A stretch of DNA of 64,000 bases from Pseudomonas sp. Irchel 3A7 (GCF_900187565.1 NZ_FYED01000009.1:124001-188000); one strand, 5' to 3'; positions 25,839 to 34,677 are shown, counted from the stretch's first letter. Notes: generated by a model from the letters alone, not told the origin. Numbers and translations: made by a program.

Positions 25839-27728
25839 ATGACAATAAGATCGCTACCCGCCCTTTCCCCCTTGAGCCTCGCCATGCAGGCTTTTCTGCT
25901 GGTCGGCAGCCTGTCCCTGAGCGCGGCCGGTTACGCCGAAACCGCACCGGCCACCACCGGCAAGGTGAGCTGGGAAGATATCGCCAACGATCACCTGACC
26001 ACCAAGGACGTGCTGCAGTACGGCATGGGCACCAACGCCCAGCGCTGGAGCCCGTTGGCCCAGGTCAACGACCAGAACGTGTTCAAGCTGACCCCGGCCT
26101 GGTCCTATTCGTTTGGCGACGAGAAACAGCGCGGCCAGGAATCCCAGGCCATCGTCAGCGACGGCGTGGTGTACGTCACCGGTTCGTATTCGCGGGTATT
26201 CGCCCTGGATGCCAAGACCGGCAAGCGCCTGTGGACCTACAACCACCGCCTGCCGGACAACATTCGGCCCTGCTGCGACGTGGTCAACCGTGGCGCGGCG
26301 ATCTTCGGCGACAAGATCTACTTCGGCACCCTCGATGCACGACTGATCGCCCTGGACAAAAACACCGGTAAAGTGGTGTGGAACAAGAAATTCGGCGACC
26401 ACGCCGCCGGCTACACCATGACCGGCGCGCCGGTGCTGATCAAGGACAAGACCAGCGGCAAGGTGCTGCTGATCCATGGCAGTTCCGGCGATGAGTTCGG
26501 TGTGGTCGGGCAGCTCTTCGCCCGCGATCCGGACACTGGCGAAGAAGTCTGGATGCGACCTTTCGTCGAAGGCCACATGGGACGCTTGAACGGTAAGGAC
26601 AGTACGCCGACCGGCGACGTCAAGGCGCCGTCGTGGCCGAACGATCCGACTACCGAAACCGGCAAGGTCGAGGCTTGGAGCCATGGCGGCGGCGCCCCTT
26701 GGCAGAGCGCCAGTTTCGATGCCGAAACCAACACGATCATTGTCGGTGCCGGCAACCCCGGCCCCTGGAACACTTGGGCGCGCACCTCCAAGGACGGCAA
26801 CCCACGTGATTACGACAGCCTCTATACCTCGGGCCAGGTCGGCGTCGACCCGAGTACCGGCGAGGTGAAATGGTTCTACCAGCACACGCCGAACGATGCC
26901 TGGGACTTCTCCGGCAACAACGAGTTGGTGCTGTTCGACTACAAGGACAAGGACGGAAAAACGGTCAAGGCCACCGGCCATGCCGACCGCAACGGTTTCT
27001 TCTACGTGGTCGACCGCGACAACGGCAAATTGCAGAACGCCTTCCCCTTCGTCGACAACATCACCTGGGCCAGCCACATCGACCTCAAGACCGGGCGTCC
27101 GGTGGAAAACGAGGGCCAGCGTCCGGCCAAGCCGCTGCCGGGGGAAACCAAGGGCAAACCGGTGGAAGTCTCGCCCCCGTTCCTCGGCGGCAAGAATTGG
27201 AACCCCATGGCCTACAGCCAGGACACCGGGCTGTTCTACATTCCGGGCAACCAGTGGAAAGAGGAATACTGGACTGAAGAGGTCAGCTACAAGAAAGGCT
27301 CGGCCTATCTGGGCATGGGTTTTCGCATCAAGCGCATGTACGACGATCACGTCGGCACCCTGCGGGCGATGAACCCGACCACCGGCAAAGTGGTCTGGGA
27401 GCACAAGGAACACCTGCCGTTGTGGGCCGGTGTACTGGCGACCAAGGGCAACCTGGTGTTCACCGGTACCGGTGACGGTTTCTTCAAGGCCTTCGATGCG
27501 AAAACCGGCAAGGAGCTGTGGAAGTTCCAGACCGGCAGCGGCATCGTCTCGCCACCGATCACTTGGGAACAGGATGGCGAGCAGTACATCGGCGTGACCG
27601 TCGGCTACGGCGGCGCGGTGCCGTTGTGGGGCGGCGACATGGCCGAGCTGACCAAACCGGTGGCTCAGGGCGGGTCGTTCTGGGTGTTCAAGATCCCGAG
27701 CTGGGATAACAAGACAGCGCAGAAGTAA
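25839..27728 (+). CDS. pedE: PQQ-dependent alcohol dehydrogenase, calcium type (PedE/ExaA)
   Basis: 629 residues from ATG 25839; an in-frame extension upstream has no ribosome site and would precede the signal peptide. The signal region (about residues 10-33) ends near GYA-ET. Vicinal Cys145-Cys146 in RPCCDV; ligands Glu219 (GDEFG) and Asn306 (AGNPGPWN). Catalytic Asp356 is followed by Ser358 in AWDFSG, the calcium-type pattern, in contrast to Asp325 of PedH. It oxidises ethanol and many other alcohols in the periplasm and reduces the neighbouring cytochrome c. Confidence 0.95.
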   Translation: MTIRSLPALSPLSLAMQAFLLVGSLSLSAAGYAETAPATTGKVSWEDIANDHLTTKDVLQYGMGTNAQRWSPLAQVNDQNVFKLTPAWSYSFGDEKQRGQESQAIVSDGVVYVTGSYSRVFALDAKTGKRLWTYNHRLPDNIRPCCDVVNRGAAIFGDKIYFGTLDARLIALDKNTGKVVWNKKFGDHAAGYTMTGAPVLIKDKTSGKVLLIHGSSGDEFGVVGQLFARDPDTGEEVWMRPFVEGHMGRLNGKDSTPTGDVKAPSWPNDPTTETGKVEAWSHGGGAPWQSASFDAETNTIIVGAGNPGPWNTWARTSKDGNPRDYDSLYTSGQVGVDPSTGEVKWFYQHTPNDAWDFSGNNELVLFDYKDKDGKTVKATGHADRNGFFYVVDRDNGKLQNAFPFVDNITWASHIDLKTGRPVENEGQRPAKPLPGETKGKPVEVSPPFLGGKNWNPMAYSQDTGLFYIPGNQWKEEYWTEEVSYKKGSAYLGMGFRIKRMYDDHVGTLRAMNPTTGKVVWEHKEHLPLWAGVLATKGNLVFTGTGDGFFKAFDAKTGKELWKFQTGSGIVSPPITWEQDGEQYIGVTVGYGGAVPLWGGDMAELTKPVAQGGSFWVFKIPSWDNKTAQK

Positions 27729-27744
27729 TCCACCCCACCCCTCT

Positions 27745-27846
27745 CTGTGGGAGCGAGCCTGCTCGCGAAGGACTCGAGACCGCCGTGGTGCACCAGACAC
27801 CCCGCGTCATCGTTGACGACCATCGCGAGCGGGCTCGCTCCCACAA
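27745..27846. repeat. REP doublet R10
   Basis: Arms at 27745-27769 and 27821-27846, between pedE and the pentapeptide gene. One arm carries GAGCGGGCTCG in place of GAGCAGGCTCG. Confidence 0.88.
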
Positions 27847-27865
27847 GGGAACCCGGAGATTTGCC

Positions 27866-28504
27866 ATGAACTATCTGCCTCTACTTCTTCTATTGAGCGT
27901 TACCACGGCGTACGCCCAAGACACCCCACTGATCATCAACGGCTGCACCATCGCTGAACACAGCCAATGCCCCGGCGCCGATCTCAAGGGCGCCAACCTG
28001 AGCAACCAGGACTTGCGCCACATGAACCTCAGCGGCGCCGACCTGCGCGAGGCCGACCTGCGTCATGCCCGCCTCGACCTGGCCAACCTGGAAAAGGCCC
28101 GGCTGCAAGGCGCCAACCTGACCCGCGCCAGCCTGCAACAAAGCAACGCGCGACTGGCTGATTTCACCTCAGCCAATCTGATGGCGATCCAGGGCTGGGG
28201 AATGTTCGCCCAGGGTGCGCAATTCGAGAATGCCAACCTCAGCGCCGCCTACCTGCAATTCGCCCGCCTCTCCGGGGCCAGGCTGCACCACACCAACCTG
28301 CGCGCCGCCGACCTGGAAATGACCTGGCTGAGCAAGGCCGACCTCAAGGACGCCGACCTCAGCGACGCCAACCTGCAAGAAGCCAAGCTGGGCGAAAGCA
28401 ACCTGGCCCACGCCAACCTGAGCGGCTCGCGTCAGCATTATGCGAATTTCCAGGATGCGAACATGGAGGGCTGCACGGGGTGCCCGACGACGTGGGACAG
28501 GTGA
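27866..28504 (+). CDS. Periplasmic pentapeptide-repeat protein
   Basis: 212 residues from ATG 27866 with GGAG upstream. Signal peptide MNYLPLLLLLSVTTAYA-QD. From about residue 35 the sequence is a run of A(D/N)LxX pentapeptides (for example LKGANLSNQDLRHMNLSGAD), enough for a right-handed quadrilateral beta-helix, with two Cys near each end (NGCTIAEHSQC and EGCTGC). The same kind of gene follows the quinoprotein dehydrogenase gene in P. putida. Function unknown; periplasmic location next to PedE suggests a structural or binding role. Confidence 0.85.
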   Translation: MNYLPLLLLLSVTTAYAQDTPLIINGCTIAEHSQCPGADLKGANLSNQDLRHMNLSGADLREADLRHARLDLANLEKARLQGANLTRASLQQSNARLADFTSANLMAIQGWGMFAQGAQFENANLSAAYLQFARLSGARLHHTNLRAADLEMTWLSKADLKDADLSDANLQEAKLGESNLAHANLSGSRQHYANFQDANMEGCTGCPTTWDR

Positions 28505-28527
28505 TTTTCAAAACAACACTCGGGCCC

Positions 28528-28619
28528 CTGTGGGAGCGAGCCTGCTCGCGAAGGCGGTGTGTCTGGCGACATCAATGTTGAATGTACCGCCCTCTTCGCG
28601 AGCAGGCTCGCTCCCACAG
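28528..28619. repeat. REP doublet R11
   Basis: Main-family arms in the convergent gap between the pentapeptide gene and pedR2. Confidence 0.9.
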
Positions 28620-28633
28620 TTCTCTACCCTGCG

Positions 28634-29272
28634 TCACCCCGCCTTGCGCACCACCCCCATATCAATCCCCAGATGCACCAGTTCGGCATGGGAACTGACC
28701 TGCAGTTTGCTCTTGAGCAATGTCAGGTGATTGGACACGGTCTTGCTGCTGATGCTCAACTGTTCGGCAATTTGCCGCGCCGGGGTGCCTTTGGCGAGCA
28801 TCACGAAAATCTCCAGTTCGCGCTGGGTCATGCTCTGCAGGCGCGGGTCGCTGGCGTCCTGTTGCGGATGGCAGGCCAGTTGAGTGGCCAGCGGCTGTTC
28901 GATGTAGGCATGGCCGGCGAGGACGCGGCGCACGGCCTCGATCAACACCTGCGGCGCCGAGCTTTTGGTCAGGTAACCCGACGCCCCGGCGTCCAGTGCC
29001 TGACGCACCAAAGGCAATTCATCGTGCATGCTGAAAAACAGCACCCGCAGTTGCGGCAGGCGTTGGCGCAGTCGTCGGGTGGTTTCCAGGCCACTGATGC
29101 CCGGCAAGCCGAAATCCATGATCACCAGATGCGGCACGCTTTCCTGGACCCGGATCAACGCCTCTTCACCGGTCGCCGCTTCACGGACTTCCATCGCCGG
29201 CAACACGGCGCGTAACAGGCTGGCGTAGCCCTGGCGGACTACCGCGTGGTCATCGACCAGCAGAATATTCAT
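28634..29272 (-). CDS. pedR2: LuxR-type response regulator PedR2-like (ExaE/EraR family)
   Basis: 212 residues from ATG 29272, overlapping the kinase stop by 4 nt (ATGA). Receiver domain with Asp53 in LVIMDFGLPG and Lys in GYLTKSSAP; C-terminal LuxR helix-turn-helix (MTQRELEIFVMLAKG, ISSKTVSNHLTLLKSKL). In P. putida PedS2/PedR2 controls the switch between pedE and pedH in response to lanthanides; gene order here is the same. Candidate reader of the GGGAA(A/G)TTTTCCC palindromes, by inference. Confidence 0.87.
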   Translation of the reverse strand: MNILLVDDHAVVRQGYASLLRAVLPAMEVREAATGEEALIRVQESVPHLVIMDFGLPGISGLETTRRLRQRLPQLRVLFFSMHDELPLVRQALDAGASGYLTKSSAPQVLIEAVRRVLAGHAYIEQPLATQLACHPQQDASDPRLQSMTQRELEIFVMLAKGTPARQIAEQLSISSKTVSNHLTLLKSKLQVSSHAELVHLGIDMGVVRKAG

Positions 29273-30531
29273 GAAGCCTCCAAAGGCATGCGCAAGGTCA
29301 GCGCCCATCCGGCGCCGGGGTAGCTGATGATGCGCAGGTCACCGCCCAGGCTGCGGGCGCGTTCGCGCATCGAATGCAGGCCGACGCCGGGGCGCCGGGA
29401 TGGCGCGGCACCACGACCGTTATCGCGCACCAGCAGACGCAAGTGCGCACCGTGGTGTTGCAGACGAACCCGCACCTGACTGGCGTCGGCATGGCGGGCG
29501 ATGTTGGTCAGGGCTTCCTGCAGCAGGCGGTACAGATGGGTCTTGTCCGCTGCCGACAGCGACGGTAACTGCGCACTGATCCGCAACTGACAATCGATGC
29601 CCTGGCGGCCCTGCCATTGCTCCACCAGCAAGGCGAAAGCGTCGGCCAGCGGCAAGTGCTGCAACACCACCGGATAGAGGTTGTGCACCAGCGCACGAAA
29701 GCCTTGTTGCAGATGCTCGCAGTTGTGTTCCAGCTCCCGTACCGTGCGTTCGACGGTCTCCGGTCGATCCGCCACCAGGCGCAACAGGCAAGCCTGGGCA
29801 CGAATGCCGGCCAGGTACTGGCCGAGATCGTCGTGCAGGGTCTGGGCCAGCTGCGTGCGCTCCTGCTCCTGCACCGCCAACAGCGCCCGGGTCAGCCTGG
29901 CATTATCGGTACCGGCCTGTTCCAGTGCAGCGGTCATTCGGTTGAAATGCGCGGCCAGTTGCCGCGTCTCCGGTCCGCCCTGCGGACGCAAGCGCACCTT
30001 GAGCCGGCCAGCCGAAACCTGCTGCAACGCCCGCAGCAGTTCTTCGAGCAAACCCATGCCCCGTCGCACGGCCCAGCGGATCGTCAACAGACTGACCATC
30101 AGCGCCAGCGCACACAGGCTCAACAGTTGCTGCAGGGAATCCCGGACTTCATCGATTTCATCGCGCGGGTCCACGGCAATCTGCACCCGTCGGCCATCCG
30201 CCAGCGCCACCAGCCTTGCGCCATGAGGAACTTGCGCGAACAGCAGGCGCCCGAGCCAGGCATCGAGTCCGTCTTGCACCGGTAGCTGTGGCTGTTCATC
30301 CGGCGCCAGCCAGCGTACGCGCACATGGCGCAGGCTGGCGGTCAGTCGTGGTTGCAGGGTGACCGGGTCACGCCCGGCGGTTTCGCTCAGGTACTCGACC
30401 ACCGCTTCGGCCGATTGCAGTTCACGCTCCACATCCTCCAACGCCTGATGCATCAGCAACAGCATGCACGCCAGGGTGACCAGGGTGAAAAAACCGCAGA
30501 CCCACAGATTGATCCGCCACAGGGCTGACAT
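29269..30531 (-). CDS. pedS2: Membrane sensor histidine kinase PedS2-like (ExaD/EraS family)
   Basis: 420 residues. Membrane helix 8-28, periplasmic sensor region about 29-135, second helix about 136-155, HAMP (156-210), HisKA_3 with His233 in TLHDDLGQ, and HATPase with GVGLHSMRERARSLGG. The periplasmic part is acidic (for example DPRDEIDEVRD), which would suit metal sensing but is not proof. Start is 2 nt after the stop of a 40-residue ORF, and the response regulator follows with overlap, so all three are one unit. Confidence 0.87.
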   Translation of the reverse strand: MSALWRINLWVCGFFTLVTLACMLLLMHQALEDVERELQSAEAVVEYLSETAGRDPVTLQPRLTASLRHVRVRWLAPDEQPQLPVQDGLDAWLGRLLFAQVPHGARLVALADGRRVQIAVDPRDEIDEVRDSLQQLLSLCALALMVSLLTIRWAVRRGMGLLEELLRALQQVSAGRLKVRLRPQGGPETRQLAAHFNRMTAALEQAGTDNARLTRALLAVQEQERTQLAQTLHDDLGQYLAGIRAQACLLRLVADRPETVERTVRELEHNCEHLQQGFRALVHNLYPVVLQHLPLADAFALLVEQWQGRQGIDCQLRISAQLPSLSAADKTHLYRLLQEALTNIARHADASQVRVRLQHHGAHLRLLVRDNGRGAAPSRRPGVGLHSMRERARSLGGDLRIISYPGAGWALTLRMPLEAS

Positions 30532-30533
30532 GG

Positions 30534-30656
30534 CTAGCGCCCCAGTGTCGCGGGCATGACCTGCAACGGCGCAAGACGCGGCGCGTGAAGCCGGTCGACG
30601 CCGATCAGGGTCAAAATCAGCAGAAACGGCAGGAGCAGCGCCTTGACGATACGCAT
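30534..30656 (-). CDS. 40-residue membrane or secreted peptide upstream of pedS2
   Basis: ATG at 30656 to TAG at 30534. The peptide begins MRIVKALLLPFLLILTLIGV and continues with about 20 polar, Arg/Pro-containing residues (DRLHAPRLAPLQVMPATLGR). A strong GGAGGGG lies about 7 nt before the ATG, and the stop is 2 nt from the pedS2 ATG. One hydrophobic segment (about residues 5-20) with positive N-terminus: either a single-pass membrane peptide or a signal-anchored one. Too short for usual gene callers. I do not recognise a family. It may couple translation of pedS2 or act on the kinase. Confidence 0.65.
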   Translation of the reverse strand: MRIVKALLLPFLLILTLIGVDRLHAPRLAPLQVMPATLGR

Positions 30657-30722
30657 GGTCAATCCCCTCCAGAGCAGTGGCCGTTGTCGACCATGCTAAA
30701 ACCGCGCCGTCCGGGGTGGTCT

Positions 30723-30750
30723 ACTACCTTGGTACTGGCCGGTTGGTACT
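30723..30750. promoter_or_regulatory. Tandem TTGGTACT motif before the ABC operon
   Basis: ACTACCTTGGTACTGG (30723-30738) followed by a second TTGGTACT at 30743-30750, 14 nt apart. Lies between the divergent pedS2 unit and the ABC operon. The first copy matches 34662-34677 at 14 of 16 bases. Confidence 0.5.
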
Positions 30751-30813
30751 TTCTGCATATTTGCACCACTGAATGGGCTTCCTATGCTGGCGCTACCTGT
30801 AATGGAGTGCCCT

Positions 30814-31998
30814 ATGCGCCAGCTTGCCCCTTACGCCCTGTTCTACCTGCTGGCGATTGCCTGCGCCGCCGGGCTGGCCACCCAGAGCCAGGCCGCGGAC
30901 GCACCGTTGCAGGTGCGGATCGGCTATCTGGGCTATCGCCCCGATCCCGGCCCGCTGCTGTCCAACGTCATTCCCGAACCCACGGACGCCGGGCAGCGCG
31001 GCGCTGAACTGGCGATCACCGACAGCAACAGCACCGGGCGCTTTCTCAATCACAGCTACAGCCTGGCCGGTGCCAATGTCGACAGCCCCGAAGCCTTGCT
31101 CATCGCTGCGAAAACCCAACATGAACAAGGGTTGCGCCTGTTTGTGGTGAACGCACCGGCCAGCAGCCTGCGCCAGCTCAGTGCGGCGCTGCCCGACAGC
31201 CTGTTGTTCAACGCCGGCAGCCCTGACGACAGCCTGCGCACCACCGATTGCCTGCCGAATGTGCTGCACAGTCTGCCGAGCCGGGCGATGCTCGCCGATG
31301 CGCTGGCGCAATTTCTGGTGCTGCGCAAATGGCAGCGGGCGTTACTGATCGTCGGCCCGACCGTGGACGATCAAGCCTACGCCACGGCTCTGCGCCGCGC
31401 CGCCAAGCGCTTCGGCCTGCAACTGGTGGCGGAAAAACCCTGGCGTTTCGATAACGATCAACGGCGCAGCGCCCAGGCCGATATGCCACTGTTTACCCAG
31501 ACCGCCGAATACGACGTGGTACTGGTGGCCGATGAGCGCGGCGACTTCGGCGAATACGTGCCGTACCAGACCTGGTACCCGCGCCCGGTCGCCGGCACCC
31601 AGGGCCTGACCCCGGTGGGCTGGCACAAGACCGTGGAAACCTACGGCGCCGCGCAGTTGCAAAAACGCTTCGAAGCGCTGGCCGGGCGCTGGATGAACGA
31701 CCGCGATTTCGCCGCATGGATCGCCGTGCGCAGCATCGCCAGCGCCGTGAGCAAACTGCGCCAGAGCGACCCGATGGCCATCCGTGACCTGGAAATCAGC
31801 GATCAATTGCCGCTGGACGGTTTCAAGGGCCGCAAGCTCAGTTACCGGCCGTGGAACGGCCAACTGCGCCAACCGATTCCGATCGTGCAACCCCGGGCGC
31901 TGGTCAGCACCTCGCCCCAGGACGGCTTTCTGCACCCCTTCAACGAGATGGACAGCCTGGGTTACGACAAGCCCGAGGTGAGCTGCCGCTTTCCCTGA
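30814..31998 (+). CDS. PQQ-cluster ABC system periplasmic binding protein (type I fold)
   Basis: 394 residues from ATG 30814 with GGAG 7 nt upstream; in-frame ATGs at 30784 and 30802 are less well placed. Signal peptide about 1-28 ending near SQA-AD. Resembles branched-chain amino acid type binding proteins (RIGYLGYRPD, GRFLNHSYSLAGANV, RRAAKRFGLQLVAEKPW). First gene of a four-gene operon with a beta-propeller and an ABC-2 exporter. In P. putida U this transporter was linked to phenylethanol use (ped genes); ligand not known. Confidence 0.83.
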   Translation: MRQLAPYALFYLLAIACAAGLATQSQAADAPLQVRIGYLGYRPDPGPLLSNVIPEPTDAGQRGAELAITDSNSTGRFLNHSYSLAGANVDSPEALLIAAKTQHEQGLRLFVVNAPASSLRQLSAALPDSLLFNAGSPDDSLRTTDCLPNVLHSLPSRAMLADALAQFLVLRKWQRALLIVGPTVDDQAYATALRRAAKRFGLQLVAEKPWRFDNDQRRSAQADMPLFTQTAEYDVVLVADERGDFGEYVPYQTWYPRPVAGTQGLTPVGWHKTVETYGAAQLQKRFEALAGRWMNDRDFAAWIAVRSIASAVSKLRQSDPMAIRDLEISDQLPLDGFKGRKLSYRPWNGQLRQPIPIVQPRALVSTSPQDGFLHPFNEMDSLGYDKPEVSCRFP

Positions 31999-32026
31999 AC
32001 ACAACAACTACAACAAGGAAACTGCC

Positions 32027-33001
32027 ATGCGCCGCACTCTGCTTTGCCGCTCCCTGCTTTCCTGGGCCGTGCTGCTCGCCGCCGGCCATGCCGCCGCCAG
32101 CACCGCCTGGGTCTCCAATGAAAAGGACAACAACCTGAGCCTGATCGACATGCAGACCCTGCAAGTCACCGAGACCCTGCCCGTCGGCCAGCGCCCCCGT
32201 GGTCTGCTGCTGTCCCATGACAACAAGTTGCTGTACATCTGCGCCAGCGACTCGGACCGGGTCCAGGTGATGGACGTGGCCACCCGCAAGATCATCAAGG
32301 AACTGCCCTCGGGCAAGGACCCCGAGCAATTCGCCCTGCACCCCAACAACCGCTGGCTGTACGTCTCCAACGAAGACGATGCGCTGGTCACGGTAATCGA
32401 CACCGAGACCTCCAAGGTGCTCGGCCAGATCAGCGTCGGCGTCGAGCCCGAAGGCATGGCGGTCAGCCCCGACGGCAAGTGGGCGGTGAACACCAGCGAA
32501 ACCACCAACATGCTGCACTGGATCGACACCAGCACCCAGACCCTGGCCGACAGCACGCTGGTGGATCAACGGCCACGCTTCGTCGAGTTCAGCAATGACG
32601 GTGTGCAACTCTGGGCTTCGGCGGAAATCGGTGGCACGGTGACCATTCTCGACGTCGCCAGCCGTAATGTGCTCAAGACCCTGAACTTCCAGATCAAGGG
32701 CGTTCACCCGGACAAGGTGCAGCCGGTGGGCATCAAGCTCAGCGCCGACGGCAAGTACGCGTTCGTGGCCCTGGGCCCGGCCAATCACGTGGCGGTCGTC
32801 GACGCCAAGACCTTCGAGATCCTCGACTACCTGTTGGTGGGCCGACGCGTCTGGCAGTTGGCGTTCACCCCGGATCAAAAACAATTGCTCGCCACCAACG
32901 GCGTCAGCGGCGATGTGTCGGTGATCGATGTCGACAGCCTCAAGGTCAGCAAGTCGGTGAAGGTCGGGCGTTACCCGTGGGGCGTGGTGGTGACGCCATG
33001 A
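32027..33001 (+). CDS. Secreted YVTN beta-propeller protein of PQQ cluster
   Basis: 324 residues with a signal peptide ending near AAA-ST. About seven propeller repeats with YVTN-like strands (AWVSNEKDNNLSLIDM, LYVSNEDDALVTVIDTETS, AFVALGPANHVAVVDAKT). Member of the PQQ-dependent catabolism-associated beta-propeller group. Overlaps the ATPase gene by 4 nt (ATGA). No catalytic residues can be assigned; a periplasmic binding or scaffold role is plausible. Confidence 0.85.
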   Translation: MRRTLLCRSLLSWAVLLAAGHAAASTAWVSNEKDNNLSLIDMQTLQVTETLPVGQRPRGLLLSHDNKLLYICASDSDRVQVMDVATRKIIKELPSGKDPEQFALHPNNRWLYVSNEDDALVTVIDTETSKVLGQISVGVEPEGMAVSPDGKWAVNTSETTNMLHWIDTSTQTLADSTLVDQRPRFVEFSNDGVQLWASAEIGGTVTILDVASRNVLKTLNFQIKGVHPDKVQPVGIKLSADGKYAFVALGPANHVAVVDAKTFEILDYLLVGRRVWQLAFTPDQKQLLATNGVSGDVSVIDVDSLKVSKSVKVGRYPWGVVVTP

Positions 33002-33729
33002 ACGCCTTGGAGGTCAGCGACCTGAGCTTCGCCTACGGTCCTCGGGAGGCATTGCGCCAGGTGAACTTCAGCCTGGCGCCCGGGCGTTTCGCCGCGCTGT
33101 TGGGACCCAACGGCGCCGGCAAATCCACCCTGATCGCCCTGCTGACCCGACTCTATGAACTGCAGCAGGGTGATATCCGCGTCGGCGGCTGTTCATTGCG
33201 CAACGCGCCTCGTCCGGCGCTCAAGCAATTGGGCGTGGTGTTCCAGCAAAGCACGCTGGATCTGGACCTCAGCGTCGAGCAAAACCTGCATTACCACGCG
33301 GCGCTGCATGGCTTGTCTCGCCGCCAGACCGAGTGGCGGGTCGAGGCGGAACTGGCCCGCCAGGCCCTGGGTGAGCGCCGTGGCGAGCGGGTGCGCGAAC
33401 TCAATGGCGGCCATCGCCGGCGGGTGGAAATCGCCCGCGCCCTGTTGCACGAACCGCGCCTGTTGCTGCTCGACGAAGCCAGCGCCGGCCTCGACCCGGC
33501 CAGTCGCCTGGCGCTCAACCGGCACATTCGCAACCTGTGTCACGAGCAACGGATCAGCGTGCTCTGGACCACCCATCTGCTCGATGAAGTACAGCCCAGC
33601 GACGACTTGTTGATTCTCCATCAGGGCCGCCTGGTGGCCAGTGGGCAGGCCGATGCACTGAGCCTGGAACACGGTGGCGACCTGGGTTCGGCCTTCACTC
33701 GCCTGACCACCACAGGAGTGGCCCGATGA
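32998..33729 (+). CDS. ABC transporter ATP-binding protein of PQQ cluster
   Basis: 243 residues from ATG 32998. Walker A GPNGAGKST, a Q-loop in VVFQQSTLDLDLS, signature region LNGGHRRRVEIARALL (LSGGQ replaced by LNGGH) and Walker B LLLLDEASAGLDP. Exporter-type ATPase that pairs with the ABC-2 permease that follows; overlaps it by 4 nt. Confidence 0.9.
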   Translation: MNALEVSDLSFAYGPREALRQVNFSLAPGRFAALLGPNGAGKSTLIALLTRLYELQQGDIRVGGCSLRNAPRPALKQLGVVFQQSTLDLDLSVEQNLHYHAALHGLSRRQTEWRVEAELARQALGERRGERVRELNGGHRRRVEIARALLHEPRLLLLDEASAGLDPASRLALNRHIRNLCHEQRISVLWTTHLLDEVQPSDDLLILHQGRLVASGQADALSLEHGGDLGSAFTRLTTTGVAR

Positions 33730-34517
33730 ACGCTTACTGGCAATGTTTCAGCGGTATCGTCCTGCGCGAATGGCTGCGCTTCGTGCTGCAACGCACACGT
33801 TTTCTCAGCGCCCTGGTGCGCCCGCTGCTGTGGCTGCTGGTGTTCGCCGCCGGATTTCGCGCGGCACTGGGCATCGCCATCATCGAGCCCTACGACACCT
33901 ATATTCCGTACGAGGTCTACATCATTCCGGGCCTGGCCTGCATGATCCTGCTGTTCAACGGCATGCAGGGTTCGCTGGCGATGGTCTACGACCGTGAGAT
34001 GGGCAGCATGCGCGTGCTGCTGACCAGCCCCCTGCCCCGGACCTTTCTGCTGTGCAGCAAGCTGCTGGCCACGTCGCTGATTTCACTGTTGCAGGTGTAT
34101 GCCTTCCTGGCGATTGCCTGGCTTTACGGCGTGCAGCCGCCGGCCATGGGCCTGTTGATCGCCCTGCCCGCGCTGTTGCTGGTGGCGTTGATGCTCAGCG
34201 CTCTGGGGTTATTACTGTCGAACGCGATCCGCCAGCTGGAGAACTTCGCCGGGGTGATGAACTTCGTGATCTTCCCACTGTTTTTCCTGTCTTCGGCGCT
34301 GTATCCGCTTTGGAAAATGCGCGAGGCCAGCGAGTGGCTGTACTGGCTGTGCGCGGTGAACCCGTTCAGCCACGCGGTGGAACTGGTGCGCTTTGCGCTG
34401 TATGAGCGTTTCAATCCGCTGGCGTTGGCGGTGTGTGCTGCGCTGACTCTGACGTTCACGCTCCTTGCCGTACTGACCTTCAACCCGCAGCATGCCGCCC
34501 TGCGTAAATCCACCTGA
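33726..34517 (+). CDS. ABC-2 type permease of PQQ cluster
   Basis: 263 residues with six hydrophobic segments and ABC-2 features (YIPYEVYIIPGLACMILLFN, FPLFFLSSALYPLWKM, NPFSHAVELVRFALY). This family moves substrates out of the cytoplasm, so the pairing with a periplasmic binding protein is unusual. Last gene of the operon; REP doublet follows. Confidence 0.9.
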   Translation: MNAYWQCFSGIVLREWLRFVLQRTRFLSALVRPLLWLLVFAAGFRAALGIAIIEPYDTYIPYEVYIIPGLACMILLFNGMQGSLAMVYDREMGSMRVLLTSPLPRTFLLCSKLLATSLISLLQVYAFLAIAWLYGVQPPAMGLLIALPALLLVALMLSALGLLLSNAIRQLENFAGVMNFVIFPLFFLSSALYPLWKMREASEWLYWLCAVNPFSHAVELVRFALYERFNPLALAVCAALTLTFTLLAVLTFNPQHAALRKST

Positions 34518-34532
34518 AGGATGTCCCAAATC

Positions 34533-34628
34533 CCTGTGGGAGCTGGCTTGCCAGCGATGGGGATCGCACATTCAAAATCAATGTCAACCGATGGACCGCT
34601 ATCGCGGGCAAGCCCGCTCCCACAGGGA
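34533..34628. repeat. REP doublet R12 (GAGCTGGCTTGCCAGCGAT family)
   Basis: Arms TGTGGGAGCTGGCTTGCCAG (34535 on) and TATCGCGGGCAAGCCCGCTC ending at 34626. Arm sequence differs from the main family and resembles R13. Confidence 0.87.
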
Positions 34629-34661
34629 TCTTCATGGTGCGTGGGATTGGCACAAAAAATT

Positions 34662-34677
34662 ACTACTTTAGTACTGG
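34662..34677. promoter_or_regulatory. ACTACTTTAGTACTGG motif before rhodanese-like gene
   Basis: Matches the first motif of the ABC operon promoter (30723-30738) at 14 of 16 bases; 79 nt before the gene. Confidence 0.5.

Noticed and set aside
27866-28504. Pentapeptide protein as a quinolone-resistance (Qnr-like) gyrase protector
   Set aside because: It has a signal peptide and a position in the quinoprotein cluster, so a cytoplasmic gyrase role is unlikely.
34641-34665. Sigma-54 type promoter (TTGGCAC) before the rhodanese-like gene
   Set aside because: The second element GC at the right spacing is missing.
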